Part shown: positions 1 through 5,315 of the stretch, piece after piece
Numbering within the stretch: the first letter of the stretch is position 1
Layout: each line of letters begins with the position of its first letter
Assembly: GCA_947165115.1 (NCBI GenBank)
Contig: CAMUZD010000148.1
Location: 1-5,315 of the forward strand
Reading direction: 5' to 3'
Length of the DNA: 5,315 nucleotides
Source of the DNA: an uncultured Clostridia bacterium
GTDB taxonomy: Bacteria > Bacillota > Clostridia > Oscillospirales > Acutalibacteraceae
Position numbers and translations under genes: made by a program
The notes under the pieces: generated by a model
What the model was told of the DNA's origin: nothing
What the model saw: only the letters and a program-made list of their open reading frames with translations
Database searches by the model: none

Positions 1-1224
1 TATATCGACCAGGATAAGGCCGAGGGCGGTCAGTATGATTTATTTGACCTTCGCAATGTTGAGGGCGCTTTCCCGTATTTGATAGCTCAGGCTGTAGGAT
101 GCGAGACTCCTTCGGATATTACCGATGAAAGCGGCAATTTCTGGCCCTGCACCTATCCGGGAATGACGGTTGCGATGATGCTCGACCTGCTCGGCGTTGA
201 GGATAATTTCTCCGACACGGCGCTCGATTATCCGTATTATAAGGATATGCTGAAATATTTCGGATATGAGGGCTCGTTTGACGGCGCCGCGAGAGGCGAA
301 AAATATGATGAGGAAACCTGCGCTCAGTGCGGAAAAATCACCGAGCTCATAGACAGAGCAAGTCTGATTACGGTTCAGCTCGGTATGGCGGATGTCTTTT
401 ACCGCGCATACAGAATCGCGACGAGCGGCGGCTCGCTCGCGGGCGGACTCAGCTTTGATTTAAGCAGCGCCGACGCCATAGCAGACCTCGTCTCGGGCGT
501 AATCACGGAGCTTAAATTCAGCGAAAACTACTGGAAGGAATACTATCCCGTTCTCATAAAAGCAATCAAGGAAAGAAATCCCGACGCGACTATAGTTATG
601 GTCGGCAATTTCAATCTCGTCTCGGACCTCACTCTCTCAGACAACACGCTCGCTCCGCTCGGCTCAGTGCTGACGGCTATTACCTCCTCAATGAATTCCT
701 GCCTTCGCAAGTGGGAGAAGGAATTCGACGTTCTCTTTGCGGATATAAGCAACGCGGAAACGCTCGCAACCGAAAAGGGATGGTCCCTGCTCGGCGATTT
801 CATGGAGAATTCATTTGTGGCGACTCACCCGAGCCAGAACGGCTATAACTATATCACCCGCCAGGTGCTGTCCGTTCTGCCCGAGAAGCAGGAGAGCAAA
901 GACCTCGTTCTCGATATCGGCACTCTCGAAAAGGTCGATTATGTGCTTGTAAACGGCTTTAAAACAGACAACTGGACTCTCGACGGCAGGCAGCTGACAA
1001 TCCCTGCAACGCCCCTGGTTTTCAATGTGACGATAGCCGCGGAAAACGAAGACGGCAAGCTGACGATGAGAACATATCAGATAGTTTACAAGGCCGATAA
1101 GGGCTACACCGCCTACAGAATCTACGGCAACTCCGATGCGCTCGGAATATTCCTCAGGCCGATCAATCTGATAGTCAGCCTCGTGAAAATGATATTTGAA
1201 AAGATATCGGAAATCGGACAATAA
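1..1224 (+). CDS. SGNH/GDSL-family hydrolase, 5' end missing
   Basis: The reading frame is open from base 1 and ends at TAA 1222-1224, giving 407 visible residues; the true start lies upstream, and the internal TTG at 79 is not a credible start. Family members are esterases or lipases, often exported. Visible SGNH landmarks, numbered from the first codon, are a 'YLIAQAVG' stretch like the 'YP.L.A..LG' that follows the nucleophile block, a block II-like 'YPGMT' (52-56), a block III-like 'ITVQLGMADVF' (123-133), and a C-terminal 'THPSQNGYNYI' around His276, matching the catalytic-His block. The Ser-containing GDS block should sit just left of the window. Block III reads GMAD instead of GxND, and no Asp stands three residues before the His, so the active site is atypical. 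A beta-rich domain of about 80 residues follows (about 300-370), then a hydrophobic Lys-containing tail. Substrate is unknown. It is followed after two bases by the next gene, so the two are probably co-transcribed. Confidence 0.75.
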   Translation, partial: YIDQDKAEGGQYDLFDLRNVEGAFPYLIAQAVGCETPSDITDESGNFWPCTYPGMTVAMMLDLLGVEDNFSDTALDYPYYKDMLKYFGYEGSFDGAARGEKYDEETCAQCGKITELIDRASLITVQLGMADVFYRAYRIATSGGSLAGGLSFDLSSADAIADLVSGVITELKFSENYWKEYYPVLIKAIKERNPDATIVMVGNFNLVSDLTLSDNTLAPLGSVLTAITSSMNSCLRKWEKEFDVLFADISNAETLATEKGWSLLGDFMENSFVATHPSQNGYNYITRQVLSVLPEKQESKDLVLDIGTLEKVDYVLVNGFKTDNWTLDGRQLTIPATPLVFNVTIAAENEDGKLTMRTYQIVYKADKGYTAYRIYGNSDALGIFLRPINLIVSLVKMIFEKISEIGQ

Positions 1225-1226
1225 CA

Positions 1227-1766
1227 ATGAAAGATTTTAAGGATTATTACGAATTTACCGTTTATATCTCAAGAGAATTCCTTAAGAAACACAAAGTTTA
1301 CAGATATCGAACCAAGAAAATTGAAGAAATGGATGATGAGACGGTCTCAGCTGTCTGCCACTGGTATTGTGAAGAAAACAAGCTGACCGATGAATTCTAT
1401 TGCTATCGTGACCGTGAATGGAATAAACAGATGGGTATGGAATATCTCGGTAAGACCATCAAAGTTACCGTTGACAGACCGCTCGGCTCACATCATCCGG
1501 AATACAAGGATTTGGTTTATCCCGTAAACTACGGATATTATGAGGGGCTGAGCGCTCCCGACGGAGAATGGCAGGATGTTTATATTCTCGGAGTTTACGA
1601 AGCTGTCAATTCTTTTGAGGGAAAAGTAATCGCCGTAATTCACAGGATTGATGACATAGAAGACAAATGGGTTGTTGCTCCCGACGAATACAGTTTTACC
1701 CGGGAGGAAATAATCGAAGCAACGGAGTTTCAGGAAAAATACTATAAGATTGAGATTCTAATGTAG
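1227..1766 (+). CDS. Compact inorganic pyrophosphatase-like protein with N-terminal extension
   Basis: This 179-residue protein has two parts. Residues 71-179 match the short clostridial family annotated as inorganic pyrophosphatase, which would hydrolyse PPi to phosphate in the cytoplasm. Landmarks are 'DRPLGSHHP' (83-91), 'YPVNYGYYEG' (98-107), 'PDGEWQDVYILG' (111-122), 'IDDIEDKWVVAP' (141-152) and 'FQEKYYKIEI' (168-177). Against E. coli Ppa from memory, Tyr51/Tyr55, Asp65, Asp70, Asp97, Asp102, Lys104 and the Tyr141-Lys142 pair have equivalents, while Asp67 aligns with Glu114. Residues 1-70 are rich in Lys, Tyr and Glu and match no domain I know; the core family normally starts near Met69/Met71. 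The ATG at 1227 lies two bases after the upstream stop, with no clear Shine-Dalgarno, suggesting translational coupling; no good ribosome site precedes the internal ATGs either. The extension looks AT-richer than the upstream gene. PPase activity is an inference. Confidence 0.82.
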   Translation: MKDFKDYYEFTVYISREFLKKHKVYRYRTKKIEEMDDETVSAVCHWYCEENKLTDEFYCYRDREWNKQMGMEYLGKTIKVTVDRPLGSHHPEYKDLVYPVNYGYYEGLSAPDGEWQDVYILGVYEAVNSFEGKVIAVIHRIDDIEDKWVVAPDEYSFTREEIIEATEFQEKYYKIEILM

Positions 1767-1774
1767 AAGAATTC

Positions 1775-1803
1775 AGCCCGCAGGATGATTCCTGCGGGCT
1801 TTT
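1775..1803 (+). terminator. Intrinsic terminator after the pyrophosphatase gene
   Basis: A perfect 11-bp inverted repeat, AGCCCGCAGGA (1775-1785) and TCCTGCGGGCT (1790-1800), encloses a 4-base loop, TGAT. It is followed by TTT and then CGTT. It starts 8 bases after the pyrophosphatase stop and 6 bases before the end of the convergent gene. The T-run is on the plus strand; reading leftward the stem is followed by GAATTCTTC, a poorer U-tract, so it may also end the leftward transcript but less efficiently. Confidence 0.9.
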
Positions 1804-1806
1804 CGT

Positions 1807-3678
1807 TCAATAGTCTATGTTTACCGATTTCCATTTGAAAAGATTAAAGAGGAAATTGCCGAAGAACGAGCCGAGTTTACTGAAGAAATCGGTTTTGACA
1901 TTCAGCGGGAGCGAGGAAGAAGCGATTGCGCTTCCGCCCTGCTTTACCTCTATGCTTATGTTCTTCGATGAGGCGGCCTGACCGATATCGGCCGAATATT
2001 TATTGCCGTTCACGGCCGCTTCCCTGCCGTCAATATAAACCGACGCGCCTTCGGGCACGCTGAGAGTCACGCTGACCGTTACAACGGTCTTATACGGCGC
2101 GCTCTTTTCGGCAAATGCCGGAAGACTGAAGCCGGAGCTGCCGGGGTTTTCGGGATTTTCCGGAGGTTTGGTGCTGAATACCGCGTTGAAAGCAAGATCC
2201 TCGGCGGGCATTACCGCCGGAACCGCGGGATTCCACCCGACGAAATAATACGGGTAATTCCAGGGAGCTTCGGGTATTTCTATCGTTTCGCCCTCTTTAT
2301 ATTTTGCCGTGGAAATGACATTGCCGTTAGATATAAATCTTACTGTGTATTTCTTTTCAACCGGAGCATCCTCTCGCGGGATTACTGCCTTGCCGAGCCT
2401 CATAGCCGGGCAGATTCCGTATAGAGATTCATCGCAGTTCGGATCATAACTGGAGTTTTCCGCATATCCGTTTACACCGACAAAGCATATGCCGTTTCTG
2501 TAGCTTGTCGGCGTTCTCAGCATCCACGAAGAGTTACCGTCATATTCACTCTCCTGATTGCCGATTTTATAAGTATAGATGCCCTGGGCCTTCGCGTAGT
2601 CGCTGCCTGCGAGCATTCTGTCGGGCGCGTCGCCTGTGGTATTCACACTGAAGCCGAGATCGGGATCGGTTATCTCATCCCAGGAAAGCAGGAATACTTT
2701 ATTTTCCGTATCCGGCTGATTATAAACGCTGAAGTGATTTGTGCTGTTTGCCCTGCCGGAGAGATCATAAAAGTGTTTATTTGAGAGAACGGATGTATCT
2801 ATATTCTCCTGCTCATCCTGTGAGAAAGCGGTATTCATAAATCCGCCGCTGAGCCAGGCCCTGATTTCGCTGTGCTCATAGTCATTGGTGGCATAGGTCT
2901 TTTCGGGGTTACCCCAGATCATGGGGCAACCTATTTCATCGTAACCGTCCTTAAGATTGAAGCTGTTGAACGGGCGGCAGTCGATGATACCGTCGCACAT
3001 AACAAGCCCCGTTGACGGGTCGAGCACTCTCCATTTAAGGCTCTCATACTTAAACCAGTAAATACCCGGCGCTCTGTAGCCGTTATTATACTGATTTGAA
3101 TTATATTCAACCTTGAGATAGGTGTATGCCGGCTTCGGATTATCTATTTTTACTGCCCTGTATTTTTCGCCGTTATAATTTATATCTGCATAGCTCATGC
3201 AGTCTGTCGGGTGCATTGCGCCGTCGTCCTGTTCACCCGTATCGCTGCCGTAGTAGCCGTAGCTTATCCACATATCGTCTGTGACAAGTGCGCTGAGCGC
3301 GGCAAGAGTTTCCTCATCCTTAACCTCACTCTGCGGATATGAGCCGTATTTGATAATATCGCCCTGTTTGTATTCTTTGACTCTCGGCACCAGATGAAGC
3401 GTGCTCTCCTTCTGGATATTGTAATCCGCGAGGGTGTGGCCGTCTTCAAGCTCCTTGCCCGCAAAAATCAGGCGCTGCTGATCGGGCGGGATGCCCTCTT
3501 TATCCTGAATCTTTGCCTTGACATTGTCAACCGAATCTCCGGGCTCGACCTCTAAAGTGACGGTCTTTCCGGTCAGAGTTTTCACAAAAATCTGCATCGC
3601 GCTCGCTGTCAGCGTGAATAAGCCGATAATCAGCGCGGCGGAAAGCAAAACGGCAAGCAGTTTCTTCGTCTTTTTCAT
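1807..3678 (-). CDS. Secreted ubiquitin-DUF6273-InlB repeat surface protein
   Basis: This is a 623-residue exported protein starting at ATG 3678. Domains in order are: signal peptide 1-27; ubiquitin 28-99; a DUF6273-like domain about 105-430; an InlB B-repeat/Flg_new-like module about 443-501 ('YTVRFISNGNVI…FVGWNPA'); a Pro/Gly/Ser linker about 502-525 ('KPPENPENPGSSG'); a beta-rich Ig-like region about 528-594; and an aromatic, amphipathic tail 597-623 ('FFSKLGSFFGNFLFNLFKW'). DUF6273 hallmarks include 'GDIIKYGSYPQSEV', 'IYWFKYESLKWRVLDPSTG', 'IRAWLSGGFMNTAFS', 'KVFLLSWDEI', 'SSWMLRTP' and 'GICPAMRLG'; such domains are common in extracellular clostridial proteins and have no firm function. 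No LPXTG motif is present. The start is decided by GGAGG eight bases before ATG 3678; an in-frame ATG at 3693 overlaps that site and would add MEENN. The gene is convergent with the pyrophosphatase gene and lies downstream of the ABC exporter on the same strand. Its biological role is unknown. Confidence 0.9.
   Translation of the reverse strand: MKKTKKLLAVLLSAALIIGLFTLTASAMQIFVKTLTGKTVTLEVEPGDSVDNVKAKIQDKEGIPPDQQRLIFAGKELEDGHTLADYNIQKESTLHLVPRVKEYKQGDIIKYGSYPQSEVKDEETLAALSALVTDDMWISYGYYGSDTGEQDDGAMHPTDCMSYADINYNGEKYRAVKIDNPKPAYTYLKVEYNSNQYNNGYRAPGIYWFKYESLKWRVLDPSTGLVMCDGIIDCRPFNSFNLKDGYDEIGCPMIWGNPEKTYATNDYEHSEIRAWLSGGFMNTAFSQDEQENIDTSVLSNKHFYDLSGRANSTNHFSVYNQPDTENKVFLLSWDEITDPDLGFSVNTTGDAPDRMLAGSDYAKAQGIYTYKIGNQESEYDGNSSWMLRTPTSYRNGICFVGVNGYAENSSYDPNCDESLYGICPAMRLGKAVIPREDAPVEKKYTVRFISNGNVISTAKYKEGETIEIPEAPWNYPYYFVGWNPAVPAVMPAEDLAFNAVFSTKPPENPENPGSSGFSLPAFAEKSAPYKTVVTVSVTLSVPEGASVYIDGREAAVNGNKYSADIGQAASSKNISIEVKQGGSAIASSSLPLNVKTDFFSKLGSFFGNFLFNLFKWKSVNIDY
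3382..3597 (-). other. Ubiquitin domain (eukaryote-like), lacking the Gly-Gly terminus
   Basis: Residues 28-99 of the fusion protein align without gaps to human ubiquitin 1-72, beginning MQIFVKTLTGKT and including KAKIQDKEGIPPDQQRLIF. Hand-counted differences are I13V, S20G, T22S, I23V, E24D, Q49E, R54H, S57A and L71P, so 63 of 72 are identical. All seven lysines (6, 11, 27, 29, 33, 48, 63), the Leu8/Ile44/His68/Val70 patch and the Gln2/Phe4/Thr14 patch are present. After Arg72 the sequence goes to Val-Lys-Glu-Tyr rather than Leu-Arg-Gly-Gly, so no diglycine is available for activation or deubiquitinase cleavage. This is true ubiquitin similarity, far above that of bacterial beta-grasp relatives such as ThiS or MoaD. 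Confidence 0.97.
3598..3678 (-). other. Sec signal peptide of the ubiquitin fusion protein
   Basis: The first 27 residues have a basic n-region (MKKTKK), a hydrophobic core (LLAVLLSAALIIGLFTL) and an A-S-A signal peptidase I site. There is no lipobox Cys, so the protein should be released or retained non-covalently rather than anchored as a lipoprotein. The predicted cut after Ala27 leaves ubiquitin Met1 as the mature N-terminus. Confidence 0.9.
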
Positions 3679-3686
3679 ATTATTTT

Positions 3687-3691
3687 CCTCC
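3687..3691 (-). promoter_or_regulatory. Shine-Dalgarno site deciding the ubiquitin-fusion start
   Basis: GGAGG on the minus strand lies 8 bases before ATG 3678. It overlaps an upstream in-frame ATG at 3691-3693 (ATGGAGG), which itself has no comparable site. Together with the signal peptide beginning at MKKTKK, this supports 3678 as the start. Confidence 0.85.
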
Positions 3692-3741
3692 ATTTATACA
3701 AAGGCGGATGAATACGGTTTGAAATATATTCTGAATATCAA

Positions 3742-3770
3742 CAGCGGGCGGATAATATCCGCCCGGACTG
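3742..3770 (-). terminator. Intergenic hairpin between ABC exporter and ubiquitin fusion
   Basis: An inverted repeat of 10 bp, CGGGCGGATA (3745-3754) and TATCCGCCCG (3756-3765), is separated by one base. It can extend through an outer CAG/CTG pair around a two-base bulge. It begins a few bases after the ABC exporter stop (3773-3775), the usual place for a terminator. The minus-strand sequence after the stem (TTGATATTC) is only modestly T-rich, so termination may be partial or the element may stabilise the RNA end. No convincing sigma-A promoter was seen in the remaining bases before the ubiquitin gene; a lone TTGATA after the stem has no good -10 partner at normal spacing. Confidence 0.5.
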
Positions 3771-3772
3771 TA

Positions 3773-5315
3773 TTATTCCTCCTCAAATGCTCCCGTATAG
3801 AGCTTATAGTAAGTGCCTTTCGCGGCTATGAGGTCCTCATGGCTGCCGCGCTCGATTATTCTGCCCTTGTCGAGCACCATAATCACATCTGAATTCATAA
3901 CGGTCGAGAGACGGTGGGCAATGACGAAAACGGTCCTGTTTTCCATAAGCTTATCCATACCCGCCTGTACTATCGCCTCGGTGCGCGTGTCGATTGACGA
4001 GGTCGCTTCATCGAGAATCATTACCGGCGGATCGGCGACCGCAGCTCTCGCTATCGCGATAAGCTGACGCTGACCCTGCGAAAGATTTGAGCCGTTCTCT
4101 GTAAGCTCTGTGTTGTATCCGTGTGGAAGGCGGGTGATGAAACCGTCTGCGCCCGCGAGCTTTGCCGCGGCGATGCATTCTTCATCGGTTGCCTCAAGCC
4201 GTCCGTAGCGGATATTATCCATAACCGTGCCGGTGAAAAGATTGGTTTCCTGAAGCACGATGCCGAGCGAGCGGCGAAGATCTGATTTTTTGATTTTATT
4301 GATATTTATACCGTCATAGCGGATTTTGCCGTCCGCGATATCATAGAATCTGTTGATAAGATTTGTAATAGTGGTCTTGCCCGCGCCGGTAGCGCCGACA
4401 AAAGCGACCTTCTGACCGGGCTCAGCATAGACGCTCACATCATAGAGCACCTGCTTACCCTCGATATATCCGAAATCAACCTGATTGAGACGGACATCGC
4501 CTTTAAGCTCGGTGTATGTCAGGGTGCCGTCCTTATGAGGATGCTTCCACGCCCATTTGCCCGTGCGTTTATCGCTTTCGGTGATTGTGCCGTCCTGCGC
4601 GATATTGACATTGACGAGCGTTACATAGCCGTCATCAACCTCGCCCTCTTCATCAAGCAGATTGAATACTCTGCCTGCGCCCGCCATACCCATAACGACG
4701 GTGTTGAACTGCTGGGCTACCTGGTTGACATTGCCGGTGAACTGCTTTGTCATGCCGAGGAAGGGAACTATCAGACTGACTGAAAATACCATACCGGATA
4801 TGCTGACATTTTTGACTCCCGAGAGCAGGAGCAGGCCGCCGACAACGGCGACAAGAACATAGAGGAGATTGCCGATATTGAAGATAATCGGGCCGAGCGA
4901 ATTCGCAAAGGCGTGCGCCTTAAAAGAATCGTTATAAAGGGCGTTGTTGACCTCGTCGAAATCCTTTTTGCTCTGCTCCTCGTGATTGAAAACCTTGATT
5001 ACGCGCTGTCCGTTCATCATTTCCTGAACGAAGCCCTCCGCTCTGCCGAGTGAAGCCTGCTGGCGGACGAAGAATTTTGCGCTGCCGCCTCCGATTTTTC
5101 CGGAGACGAACATAATCGCGATAACTCCGCCGACAACAACCAGCGTCATCCATACGCTGAACCAGAGCATAATGCCAAGAACCGATACGACAACAACGCC
5201 CGCCTGAAGCAGGGTAGGAATCGCCTGGGATACAAGCTGACGCAGGGTATCGATATCGTTGGTGTAGCGGCTCATGATGTCGCCGTGTTTGTTCCTGTCA
5301 AAATATCTTATCGGC
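3773..5315 (-). CDS. ABC exporter half-transporter (multidrug type), 5' end missing
   Basis: The frame is open to the right edge, reading PIRYFDRNKHGDIMSRYTND, the classic coupling-helix region of type IV ABC exporters, so the N-terminus with the first membrane helices lies outside. Numbered from the internal Met at 5275, membrane segments lie around 20-58, 129-152 and 160-175. The nucleotide-binding domain has Walker A GATGAGKTT (294-302), the Q-loop LQETNLF (341-347), signature LSQGQRQ (398-404), Walker B VMILDEATSSID (418-429) and the switch His in AHRLST (453-458), all intact. A polar insertion with 'GKWAWKHPHKDGT' (239-251) joins the membrane and ATPase domains, as in many clostridial members. 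It would export drugs, lipids or peptides using ATP. Such proteins usually work as heterodimers, so a partner gene is expected just upstream, beyond the window. The catalytic Glu after Walker B is present, so this is the ATP-hydrolysis-competent subunit. Substrate cannot be read from sequence. Confidence 0.95.
   Translation of the reverse strand, partial: PIRYFDRNKHGDIMSRYTNDIDTLRQLVSQAIPTLLQAGVVVVSVLGIMLWFSVWMTLVVVGGVIAIMFVSGKIGGGSAKFFVRQQASLGRAEGFVQEMMNGQRVIKVFNHEEQSKKDFDEVNNALYNDSFKAHAFANSLGPIIFNIGNLLYVLVAVVGGLLLLSGVKNVSISGMVFSVSLIVPFLGMTKQFTGNVNQVAQQFNTVVMGMAGAGRVFNLLDEEGEVDDGYVTLVNVNIAQDGTITESDKRTGKWAWKHPHKDGTLTYTELKGDVRLNQVDFGYIEGKQVLYDVSVYAEPGQKVAFVGATGAGKTTITNLINRFYDIADGKIRYDGININKIKKSDLRRSLGIVLQETNLFTGTVMDNIRYGRLEATDEECIAAAKLAGADGFITRLPHGYNTELTENGSNLSQGQRQLIAIARAAVADPPVMILDEATSSIDTRTEAIVQAGMDKLMENRTVFVIAHRLSTVMNSDVIMVLDKGRIIERGSHEDLIAAKGTYYKLYTGAFEEE

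Noticed and set aside
543..1227. Minus-strand open frames opposite the SGNH hydrolase
   Set aside because: They are antisense shadows of a gene with clear SGNH landmarks and show no domain of their own.
3382..3597. Ubiquitin as part of a bacterial conjugation operon of the Bil or Pup type
   Set aside because: No E1, E2, E3, JAB-type protease or ligase is visible in the window, the domain lacks a terminal Gly-Gly, and the protein is exported.
3382..3597. Eukaryotic DNA contamination as the origin of the ubiquitin sequence
   Set aside because: The domain is in frame with a bacterial signal peptide with Shine-Dalgarno site on one side and a clostridial DUF6273 domain on the other, without introns or poly-ubiquitin repeats. 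An assembly chimera would be unlikely to join both ends in frame.
3679..3772. Sigma-A promoter for the ubiquitin gene (TTGATA or TATAAA on the minus strand)
   Set aside because: TTGATA has no -10 partner at 16-18 bases, and TATAAA lies so close to the ribosome site that transcription would begin inside it; neither pairing is convincing.
3518..3892. Plus-strand open frame of 124 codons spanning the start of the ubiquitin gene and the end of the exporter gene
   Set aside because: It lies antisense to two well-supported genes, has no family resemblance or ribosome site, and its sequence is explained by the codon pattern of the opposite strand.
4520..4610. Insertion between membrane and ATPase domains of the ABC exporter as a novel domain
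   Set aside because: A similar 'WAWKHPH…DGT' insertion is familiar in clostridial multidrug-type ABC half-transporters, so it is family-typical.

Overview
The window looks like a chromosomal fragment of an anaerobic Gram-positive Clostridia member, probably an Oscillospirales/Ruminococcaceae- or Lachnospiraceae-like gut or rumen bacterium. This assignment is inferred from protein style. The surface protein combines a DUF6273-type domain with an InlB B-repeat, the pyrophosphatase is the compact clostridial type, and the ABC exporter closely resembles clostridial multidrug-type half-transporters. Base composition is close to balanced, and there are no mobile elements, RNA genes or CRISPR repeats that I can see.

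Layout. Positions 1-1224 (+) hold the 3' part of a secreted-type SGNH/GDSL hydrolase gene that runs off the left edge. Two bases after its stop, 1227-1766 (+) encodes a compact inorganic pyrophosphatase-like domain behind an unrecognised N-terminal extension of about 70 residues. A strong intrinsic terminator hairpin (1775-1803) closes this rightward pair. From the other side, 1807-3678 (-) encodes a secreted multidomain surface protein, and 3773-5315 (-) is the 3' part of an ABC exporter gene that runs off the right edge. The two leftward genes are separated by 94 bases holding a near-perfect inverted repeat (3742-3770), probably a terminator.

The striking content is the surface protein. Directly after a textbook signal peptide (…LTASA) it carries a nearly intact eukaryotic ubiquitin. 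By my hand alignment to human ubiquitin it is identical at 63 of positions 1-72. The predicted signal peptidase cut falls exactly in front of ubiquitin Met1. All seven lysines and the Leu8/Ile44/His68/Val70 surface are kept, but the C-terminal Leu-Arg-Gly-Gly is replaced by Val-Lys-Glu-Tyr, so it cannot act as a conjugatable modifier. It is fused to a DUF6273-like domain, an InlB-type repeat, a Pro-rich linker, a beta-rich domain and an aromatic amphipathic tail. No E1, E2, E3 or deubiquitinase gene is visible nearby, which argues for use as an exported binding or mimicry module rather than a bacterial conjugation system.

The four genes do not form an obvious pathway. The SGNH hydrolase and the ubiquitin protein share a layout (beta-rich domain followed by a hydrophobic, Lys-containing C-terminal tail), suggesting a similar surface destination. 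The pyrophosphatase and ABC exporter look like ordinary chromosomal genes.
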